This document shows, piece by piece, positions 56,493-64,000 of a stretch of 64,000 nt of DNA. Position 1 is the stretch's first letter. Every line of letters begins with the position of its first letter. Location of the stretch: contig NW_020655294.1 in the NCBI RefSeq assembly GCF_003589595.1, positions 1,996,184 to 2,060,183 on the forward strand, in the 5' to 3' direction. A program made the position numbers and the translations under genes. The notes under the pieces were generated by a model, which was not told the origin of the DNA, did not search any database, and saw nothing but the letters and a program-made list of their open reading frames with translations. Source of the DNA: Hyposmocoma kahamanoa (Eukaryota; Arthropoda; Insecta; Lepidoptera; Cosmopterigidae).

Positions 56493-57028
56493 TCTAATGT
56501 TACTCTAGTACGGGACTATAACACGAATGACATAAATGGCCTGAGAACACTTCTAAACGTTTATTATCGCCTGAAACAAGGAAACTACCATTTAAAATGT
56601 AATTTTTTGCACGAGGATAACCCCTTTGTTTACATTTTGGATTATGATTCAAACTATCATTTAATTCGTAGCTTTTAACGTCTGATGAAAGTTATCAAAA
56701 TTGCCATTTTACAGAAGTGACCTTATTACAACAAGTGTGCGAAATATAGTTTTTTGTTTCTGTATTTTTCTCTCATATCTTACGGTGGTAACATCCTAAA
56801 GGTGCTTTGAAAATTTGTTATTCAAAAAACAAAGTTTGTATATTGTAAAATATTCAATGAAACACGTATTGCAGCTTTCAGTTCGCCTTGTTGAATTCTC
56901 CAGTGACCAGGAAGCTGGCTGCTACTTCTATCAAAGAATAAGCCTAGCCATTCAAAGTGGAACCGTTACCACCAAGGCAGGAAATCCCAAGGCGCGCTCT
57001 AAACAGTGGAAATATTTTCCTTTTTTTT

Positions 57029-57182
57029 ATAATACCAAGTGACGGGACGAACAAGTCGTGCGTCTGTTCGACACGCCTATCCGTAACAGTTGCAGAGCGT
57101 TAAATCGCAAATATTTTATTGCCACTGCGCTCGTCACCCTGAGACCTAAGTTAACAAGTCCCATGTGCCTGTAATTTCACCA
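57029..57182 (-). repeat. Family B element, deleted copy
   Basis: 'ataccaagtgacgggacgaa' to 'catgtgcctgtaatttcacc' on the plus strand, with gaps. The 5' half is absent. Confidence 0.83.
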
Positions 57183-57515
57183 AAAGTTAGTTTAATTGCA
57201 GAGTTTTTTAATTTTACATGTATTTGGCGAAGTTGGAATTGAAAATGGTTGAAATCCAGAGGAATAAAGGATCAAGTTGTATAAGGATTTGCAGATGGCT
57301 CCATCTATTCTCCTGTCGTAACTCTGTTACTTGCGTTTGTAAACATTAAAGGTGTAAGAGATGCACATTAATGTCTTAATTTAACTTTACTGTTGTTCTT
57401 TTATTCTTTATCTCTATATCCAAATCCGTGACTTTACAAATCTAGAAAATTCAGACCCACTTCGGATGTCGCTTGCGCACTAATTTCCAATATCAAAATT
57501 GCTACAAAAATCGAC

Positions 57516-57577
57516 TTGCTACGATTTCGACTGTAGCCATTTTGCTATTGAAATGGCTACAGTCGATATCGTAGCAA
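57516..57577. repeat. 27-bp arm hairpin, one mismatch
   Basis: 'ttgctacgatttcgactgta' plus 'gccattt' (57516-57542) pairs with 57551-57577 except for one base (t/a at the 'gatttcg' position), around an 8-nt loop. The stem-loop size resembles a miRNA precursor or a small foldback element. No duplication flanks it. Confidence 0.9.
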
Positions 57578-57784
57578 ATTTTTTTTTTGCAAATGCTGTG
57601 TGCATACACACACACATACGTTTTAATATTATATTATAATATTCAAATTAAATTTATAATTAGAAGTTAAGAAAGTTGAAAATTGATAAAAAAAAAATTG
57701 TTTGTTTTGACGATGTTTGGAAATGCAAAAATTAAACACTAAATTAAGTATAAGTTAAAAATGTTAAATATGCATTTATAGCTA

Positions 57785-58090
57785 TGGAAGAGCGGTGCCT
57801 CCTGACACAGGCTTGATTAGCTTAATAGGAGGCTTAATACCATCTACTGTTAATGTAAAGTTTGATCCGTCTGGATTCGAACCAGCGTCTTCAGCATGCC
57901 GTGGCAGACGCTCTCCCTACTGAGTTACGGAACAAACCAGCAGGCGTTACGAATTTTTCTGTGTGCTTGGTGCAGATTTTTGTTTTGTTTTTTAAGGACA
58001 TTTTTGCCATCAGTGAGAAATCTACGAAAGATTTCCTTGAAAAAATAATTGAATATCGTGGCAGCAAAACTTTCTGATATTCAATTAACT
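57785..58090 (-). repeat. tRNA-like cassette, best acceptor pairing
   Basis: The minus strand reads 'gttccgtaactcagtaggga', 'gagcgtctgccacggcatgc' and 'ctggttcgaatccag'. The acceptor ends TCCGT/ACGGA pair and the T-stem CTGG/CCAG is intact. The anticodon arm has an over-long loop. 'cagtgagaaatctacgaaag' and 'gatattcaattaa' to the right match the 39130 and 54220 copies. Confidence 0.68.
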
Positions 58091-59334
58091 TTATAAATTT
58101 ACAACCTAATAAAGATCAGCAATAGAGTTTCACAATAGGTACTATAATACAAAAACTGGCATCTACACGAGATCTTATCAATTATTATTAACCTAAAACA
58201 AAAACTATCCCACCCCGTATCAATCCTGGACATTAAAATGTATAAGAGAATGATGCATGCCGAGGAGGCAGAGATGGGAAAGCCTCCGGGTTGCCCACGA
58301 TTTTGGGCAGAAATGGGTTAAAACCGCTTTGGGTTTGGTTAAAAGCCCGGTCTAAACCCGGGTAGGTTAATTGGGCTTTAACCCGCTGCCGATCTTTGGG
58401 AAACGGCAAAAGGGGTATGACAGGAGCGTAGCAAATAGAGATAGGCAAGCTGGTATGTATGTAGCATTGTATTATATTACGACAACATTATCAACAAAAT
58501 ATAAAGCTACAAAGTAACATCAAGTCATAAACAGACCGCGAAAATTATTATTCATTATCCGTCATTTTATTTTCGTCGTGGTCGAGTAATAAATATAGAA
58601 AACGGCAGGCGACAGTCCATAGTACATTGGCACCCTCAGCGAGGATCGGGAGAACTCGAAGAGGGTTGTGAAAGCATATTTATGTTAGTTTCCTATTGAC
58701 GTTCATGCTTTGCCTCTCTCTTGCGGCGCGGACTTGCTGAGACGAATTTGTTTTAATTTTGAGAAATTTCGTCATTACAGAATTCGAAATAATTCATTTT
58801 GAAAAATTGTTATAACACAGTTTTGAAATTAAAACAATGGGAATATTTAAAAATCCTTCTTCAAAAGTATGGATATATTAAGCACGCTTTACGCTTCTTA
58901 ATTTTGGCGTTAATGGCTGTATTTATTTTATTGCTTGCAATAAACTGTCTTTATGGAATAAATTCAGTTTTAAGCCCAACGGCTGAGCACAGGCGTTCTG
59001 TAAAGCAAGGCTCATGCAGGTTGGTGACTTCACATGTTTTTCTAGGTTTGACAACCAATCCACATGCAGGTCTCATCATTATTTTTTCGCATATCGTTGA
59101 CGAGAGTTATTACTACTGAACATTTACAGTTATACGTAATTAAAATCATTTCGAATGTGCGAAACTTTCGAAACGTTGACCTATGAATTAAAGGTCAACA
59201 ATTTTCCCATTAGGTTACTACCATTGAATACAGTTAATTAACAACACTGAGCTCACCATGGAAGTTAGCAATCACAGTGCAAAGTAACAAACAGGTGGCG
59301 TTCATTGTTCTAACTTCACCCACAATCACTTGTA
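58091..59334. other. Unassigned stretch
   Basis: 58300-58385 is built from degenerate 'gggttta/ttaaccc' words ('aagcccggtctaaacccggg'). A 106-codon plus frame (58799-59119) has hydrophobic content but no supported identity. Confidence 0.4.
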
Positions 59335-59430
59335 AAGCAATCTTCCTAAATGGTAATGAAACTATTTCTCGTGACCATGGGAACTGTAAAAAGCCCAAAA
59401 CGTTGTGTTTATTTGAAAAACAGATATGAA
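59335..59430 (-). repeat. 'cgtatatttgtttttt' element, diverged copy
   Basis: 'atggtaatgaaactatttct', 'cgtgaccatgggaactgtaa' and 'cccaaaacgttgtgtttatt' correspond to 'ggtcccatggtcacgg' and 'aacgtttcggg' read from the other strand. Confidence 0.55.
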
Positions 59431-59807
59431 TGTGATTAGATAGTTTCATTATCAATATATAGCAACTCAATAAGCTTCTACTGTTACGTTGAAAATGGAG
59501 CATGCTTGTCTAGAAAATGCCTACTTACTCTCTCTAAAAATGTCTCTGTCAATTCGTCGTATAAAGGCGGGACTCAACGCACTTAAAGCTCAGCGCACGC
59601 ATGTTTCTTGTGGAGACATTATATTCAATTGAAGTACCGTGTGTGGGACGATTCTGGCTTTGTATGAATAACGTGTATGAGACGTACTTTTTGAAGGTAG
59701 GGCAACTGTAACCCTTTAACTTACGATTGTGATAGAGAAAGTTATTTAATGTCATTCGATTCAGATATTCCTAAGAATTTGTCTAAAGAAGTACTATACT
59801 ACAATAC

Positions 59808-60050
59808 TAGTATTGTAAAAAACTCGAGTCCGGGGGTCTACATTTTAAGAGTCGACTCCAATTCACAAGACTTGACTCATAAAGACGGTTTACGATAGGA
59901 TAGGTTTACGACTTGAGTCCTGTTTAGACTCAGGTCCGTGCTCCGATAACTTGCGCTCGACCCGACTCGGACTCGTGAGTGCTTTAGGCCACCGCACCGT
60001 GCAAAATGAGTTGAGTTTTTAATTGTAGACTCGAGTTTTTTACAACACTA
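59808..60050. mobile_element. hAT-like MITE
   Basis: The element is 243 bp with 23-bp terminal inverted repeats 'tagtattgtaaaaaactcga' and 'tagtgttgtaaaaaactcga' (complement of the right end), 22 of 23 matching. The interior repeats 'gactcgagtc/gacttgagtc' words on both strands. Flanking octamers 'tacaatac' and 'cccattac' share 5 of 8 bases, a weak duplication. The right edge abuts a 5'-truncated family B copy. Confidence 0.78.
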
Positions 60051-60055
60051 CCCAT

Positions 60056-60250
60056 TACTGTGTTCCAATTTTGAAGGGTGCTGGTGTAACTACAGGCACA
60101 GGATTTGTGATCTTTGGGTGACGGGTGCAATGGCAGTGCCCCTCAGATCCTTACGATTACTGGTACTGCGACTGTTATGGGTAGGCATGTCACTTACCAC
60201 CAGGCGCATGATTTGTTTATCCGACCGTAGCATGATATCATAAAAAAATT
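60056..60250 (+). repeat. Family B element, 5'-truncated
   Basis: It begins at 'tactgtgttccaattttgaa' immediately after the MITE and ends at 'catgatatcataaaaaaa'. The middle is deleted around 'cttgtcaacttatg'. Confidence 0.83.
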
Positions 60251-60303
60251 ATGGAGTAAATAATAAATTAGATTCTCATATTACAAATACAGGGTTATTT
60301 TTA

Positions 60304-60474
60304 AAATACGGCACGGTACGAAACGAAGACCTCCATCGAGACTTGGAAATGGAATTCGTTGACAAGATATCTCAGAAGTACGCCGAAGCCCGAAGCCCCG
60401 AAGATCACGTGTACGTCGAGGCCATTCAGCTCCTTATTCGTCGTCTTGTATTTGAGATTGTAATGCATTTATAA
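60304..60474 (+). pseudogene. Jockey-like ORF2 C-terminus
   Basis: 'VRNEDLHRDLEMEFVDKISQ', 'KYAEARSPEDHVYVEAIQLL' and 'IRRLVFEIVMHL' end at TAA (60472-60474). The 'N.DLHRDL' and 'VEAIQLL' blocks are the usual C-terminal signature of insect Jockey-type proteins. It is open for over 50 codons and so younger than most LINE pieces here. Confidence 0.75.
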
Positions 60475-61157
60475 TGTACTTTACTAGTGCTTATAAATAT
60501 AACGAAAAAAGAAATTAAAATGCTGTCAACCTTGCAGGACTAGATTACAACATCATAAATAAAAACTTTTGACAAAATATTTAAGTTTTTTTGTACTATC
60601 TGACACTTTTTAGATATCTACTATATTGGTAGCATAGGTAAGTTTAAACGTGCAAGCGTCCTTCGCCGCGACGACTCCCACCCCTGTCTTGCACATAGTT
60701 ATTACCGCTTAGAACGATCTATTTAAATGTATTTATTTTTGTATGAAAATAAAATCTTATAAATTATTATAAGTCAAGGAACAAATACTGTTGTTTATAA
60801 TGTTAGTAATATTGATAGTATTTTACAAAAAAATCTGTTCATGCTTTCTGAGGCATTGAAGCAAAAAAGGATTAAAAACTTTCACCTATTCAAAGGTATA
60901 AACAAATTTCATTTATCCCTACAAAACTTAACTCTTTGTTGTAAACTTTTTAATAAAGGTAAAATGTCTCGCGGCTACTCCGCCCCAGAAGGGTTAAACG
61001 TAACTACGCAATTAACTAATTGCCATATGATCCTAACTGTAGGTTACTTTAAACAAAAGAATACACGCAATTTATAAACGCTTTATAAGAAGACTGTATG
61101 AGGAATCCGTGCGTGTGAATTGACGGCGCTAATTCTGATTGGTTTGGCATCTCTAGT
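60475..61157. other. Unassigned stretch
   Basis: This is possibly the LINE 3' UTR at first, then an AT-rich 78-codon frame (60841-61077) with no motif. Confidence 0.4.
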
Positions 61158-61628
61158 GTCAGACAGGGCGTAGCGTGTTTATGGACAACTGAAGGAGCTG
61201 CGTGAGACTGATTATGGAGTGCAAATGGGTAAGTCCAGCAACGTATGCCTCGTGTACGCCGATGACCAAGTGATACTTGCGGTGTATGGCAGAAGAAGCA
61301 TCAAAAGTAGAATTAATGCAGTGGAGATCCTTGAGGAAACTTTGTAGAATAAAGTTGAGAAGTAGAGTCAAGGATACAATAATACGTGAAAGATGTGGCT
61401 TAAAAGAGGATGTAGTGACTAGAATAGAGTAAGAAGAATATAAATGGAAGGATTTTAAGAGGACGTCGCATAAGGACTTACTTTGACCAGATCAGTAATG
61501 TCCTCAAAAAGGCTGGAATCCGTAGAGACAAGAATAAAAGAAGTTGTATACGAAGGGTAGTTGCTCGAGATTTGTGGCAGAATAAAGTGGCGTTCCGTGG
61601 TCTCTGTCTACCTCTCCTGGAGGACTAG
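61158..61628 (+). pseudogene. Non-LTR reverse transcriptase fragment with YADD
   Basis: Read with frameshifts: 'VRQGVAC', 'QLKELRETDYGVQMGKSSNV', 'CLVYADDQVILAV', 'SRVKDTIIRERCGLKEDVVT', then 'GRRIRTYFDQISNVLKKAGI' and 'RRVVARDLWQNKVAFRGLCL' to a TAG at 61626. The YADD catalytic box (61255-61266) of the palm domain is intact. About 100 or more codons normally lying between the palm and the C-terminal part are deleted. This differs from the Jockey pieces and is a second LINE lineage. Confidence 0.85.
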
Positions 61629-61786
61629 AGGGTGAGCTTATGTATTTATGTTTATAAGAAGACTGCTTATTAGTTAAGCAGAATAATATGTCGCACACGA
61701 CATCAAATGCTGTCTTAACTCAAAATGTGGAATTGAGATAACCCGATTTGAAAATTAAAAACAAAACGAAGGAAACCAACATATAT

Positions 61787-62090
61787 TAGCAGTATAGCTT
61801 CTTGTGAAAGAGTTCGTCCAGGGAAGTACTGCCACCTTACCTATTTCTGCCACCAAGCAGTAATGTAAGCATTACTGCATTCCGGTTTTGAAGGGTACGG
61901 GTGCTGGTGAAATTACAGGCACATGGAACTTGTCAACTTGTGTCTCAGGTTGACAGGCGTAGTGACAGAACCCCTCAGATCTTTGAGATTTAAAGCTGTG
62001 TGGCACTGCCATTGTTACGGACAGGCGTGTGGTTCCCACCAGCTACACCACTTGTTTGTCCCGTCAATTAGTTATTAAAATATTAAAAAA
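61787..62090 (+). repeat. Family B element, full-length copy
   Basis: It runs from 'tagcagtatagcttcttgtg' to 'cccgtcaattagttattaaa'. All landmarks are present, so it is a good consensus template. Confidence 0.9.
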
Positions 62091-62301
62091 GTTATTAAAT
62101 TCACATCTATCCTAAAACTTGAAAATAACTCGCACACGCCGCCACGCCCGCTCCCCCGTCAGTCGTCATCGGGCGCTTGTCAAAAATTTAAGCTCGCGTT
62201 CAAATACCTCGGGATTTGACGCTCCGTGCGAACGTTCCGGACTTTCTAGTCGACTGAAGGAAAGACAATGAGTGTGAAGAATTTAACTCAACGGCACTTA
62301 C

Positions 62302-62436
62302 CGTAACATCCAAACCAGTGTCAATCAGATCAAAAAAATCCAAATTGAATTTATAGAGAATAGAACCCGGGAACTGTACTAAAGAGCTACCGATGCCATG
62401 CGACATTGAAATGCACGGCCATATTTCAAAGGTCAT
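62302..62436 (-). CDS. Weak candidate first or internal exon
   Basis: A minus frame from an ATG at 62436 gives exactly 45 codons ('MSHGIGSSLVQFPGSILYKF', 'NLDFFDLIDTGLDVT') to the donor 'gtaagt' (62301-62296) in phase 0. An internal acceptor-like 'ctctttagtacag' could shorten it. Neighbouring GC-rich sequence (62120-62260) would then be intronic. No family recognised. Confidence 0.25.
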
Positions 62437-63389
62437 ATAAAGTATTATTTATGCAACTAATTCAAGTATTTTAAGCCGAATTTTTGCTGGACATGTTTCG
62501 AACCAGTCCGTGATCATTAATCACAGTTGTTTGTTGAATCACCGCTGCGGACGCTGTTTAGCAAAGATTCGACTTAAATACTCGAGTTATTCGTTAGTTT
62601 CATTAATAATTATAAGCACTCTTGTCTTTGGCATGTTCATCATGTTGTTGTCATTTGTAGAACAGGTTATACCTTATCTTTGCTACTGTATCGCATATTA
62701 TTTCTTTTATGTTATACATCTGTTGCTTGCTAGTCCAAGCGTTCCTGGTGTATGAGACAACGCGGCGTTTTTAGTTTTGTGTATTTATCTTAAACGTCGA
62801 TTGTAAACAAATTGGGCACCGAACTTGAACCCTGTGATAGCCCGAGGTTAAACTACTTAATACCTAAAACAAATACGAGTTTTAGGTTTTGTTTTTGTTT
62901 TCTGGTACGTTTAAAATGTTGACATGAAAGTATCGTGTTTAAAACATGGCGGAGAAGCTTTTTACAGACGAGGTTTACGTAATATGGTCCAAACCATCTT
63001 CTTACAAAAAATTCGTGTTATTGCTGTGTATGAGTTGATATATACTATTGTATAACTTTGTACGTATTCATCTAAATACGGTATTACACGCATGAACATA
63101 TTTAGAAGAACCCGGAAAGAAGATTGAATTACACATATACCAGAGAACGATTAATTTGAAAAAAGTTTTTTTTTTATTTCGATTAAACGTTCTGGTATAT
63201 TTGACCAGAGGTTCATATTAACGTTGTTATCGTAATTCAACATTTTTTAGCGTTCCTTTTAATATATTCACGCTTAACATAGAAAAAAACCAAAAATAAT
63301 ATCGAGTGCTGTACTCTGGACATTTCTTCTTTGGATAGCTAAGCTTATTAAATCTTTTATTAAATTCATATAAAATTGTGTTTTGTAAA
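62437..63389. other. Unassigned AT-rich stretch
   Basis: No repeat or frame with support is visible. Confidence 0.45.
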
Positions 63390-63605
63390 ATTACTCCACT
63401 AATTTGTTATAACTATTAATACAAAGATCGAAAACTTAGAAAAAATTCCTTCGAATCGGCCGGCCATCAATTCAATAAAATATTTAATTTGAGGTAATAG
63501 CGACATCTCTAGCCAGGGTTGGTAGCTGTAAAGGTATCTAACTGGGTGACGAAATACATTCATAGATTTCTCATAGATGGAGCTACATATATACTTATCC
63601 GTAGC
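63390..63605. repeat. tRNA-like cassette repeat, core deleted
   Basis: 'ccactaatttgttataacta', 'attaatacaaagatcgaaaa' and 'attccttcgaatcggccgg' lead up to the tRNA-like core, but the core is gone. The next part is the inverted 'gtaatagcgacatctctagc', 'aactgggtgacgaaatacat' and 'tagatttctcatagatgg', matching 39130-39225 on the other strand. Confidence 0.68.
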
Positions 63606-63961
63606 ACCTGCTGACCATGGTGTCTTCGGTTTTTGTTTTTGGCGTCGATGTTTACGTGGACATGGGGGCCTCGAGGGTCCACACAGATATTTACATGTGT
63701 ATATATAAACATGTAACCTAACGTTATTTCCAAATATAAATAATTATAATTTTATTTTGTGTTATCAAACTAGGTGGCATAATTTCATTACAATATGGAA
63801 CATATCACACGTCGACGACTATGTCTGCCCGTCATTTTGGTTATTAATGATCTAACTGTGACGTTGACAGAGAAAAGGGGCTTTAAAATACAGTGCAATA
63901 TAAATGTGGAAGGCGCAGTGTATGAAACTAAGTCATGAGCCTGATTGGAGCAAGTTTGAAC

Positions 63962-64000
63962 AGCAGTAGAGGTTTTTGTAAAAGAGTTCGTCCAGGGAGA
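63962..64000 (+). repeat. Family B element, cut by window end
   Basis: It begins 'agcagtagaggtttttgtaa' and 'aagagttcgtccagggag', the first 39 bp of the family, then runs off the window. Confidence 0.85.

Noticed and set aside
58233..58448. 71-codon minus frame in a 'ggtttaaaccc'-rich patch
   Set aside because: The sequence is low-complexity and the frame follows from the repeated words.
1..64000. CRISPR arrays, bacterial operons, prophage or a long LTR retrotransposon
   Set aside because: No regularly spaced identical repeats, no dense gene packing, and no paired long direct repeats with primer-binding sites were seen. The window is eukaryotic and repeat-rich.

Overview
This 64 kb window looks like nuclear DNA from an insect, almost certainly a moth or butterfly. 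It is AT-rich, has no bacterial-style gene packing, and contains one 10-N assembly gap (50154-50163). About half of the recognisable sequence is interspersed repeats of kinds seen in lepidopteran genomes. No complete protein-coding gene is visible. Most open frames are short chance frames or decayed transposon pieces.

The commonest repeat is a roughly 290-bp element, here called family B, with about 26 full or partial copies on both strands. It is read as starting near 'tagcagtagagctccttgtg' and ending in 'cttggtattataaaaa'. A second family, A, is a tRNA-derived SINE with A and B boxes and an (ATT)n tail, in six copies. Three MITE families have terminal inverted repeats and 8-bp target duplications, pointing to hAT- or P-like transposases acting from elsewhere: CATCGAGTA (4 copies), CATTGACTTACAA (2 intact copies) and CTTAGAATAATAACG (2 copies). 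Single-copy inverted-repeat elements lie at 6324-6498 (Harbinger-like), 6112-7714, 13452-14735, 33222-33368 and 59808-60050. A set of dispersed repeats carries tRNA-like cores (24330-24530, 39130-39410, 54040-54465, 57785-58090, 63390-63605).

Autonomous-element remains are a decayed mariner (27162-28402, minus) that still has a DD34D spacing, a rearranged IS630/Tc1-type N-terminus (44631-44950), and about ten non-LTR retrotransposon ORF2 tails (5265-5610, 13600-14130, 28504-28565, 40700-41115, 42342-42580, 48770-48925, 49640-49862, 50779-51090, 52735-52860, 53470-53525, 60304-60474, 61158-61628). The last of these keeps the YADD reverse-transcriptase motif.

Candidate host exons are few and unproven. 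They are a phase-0 exon with strong splice sites at 38852-39046 (+), a six-cysteine exon at 37131-37248 (+), a terminal exon ending in a hydrophobic tail at 36428-36725 (-), and weaker candidates at 62302-62436 (-) and 40567-40662 (+). The cluster at 36.4-39.1 kb is the most likely place for real genes. A decayed coding stretch of unknown family lies at 16546-17415 (-). I found no operon, CRISPR array, rRNA or convincing functional tRNA. The main biology visible is layered transposition: several copies sit inside older copies and can be ordered in time.
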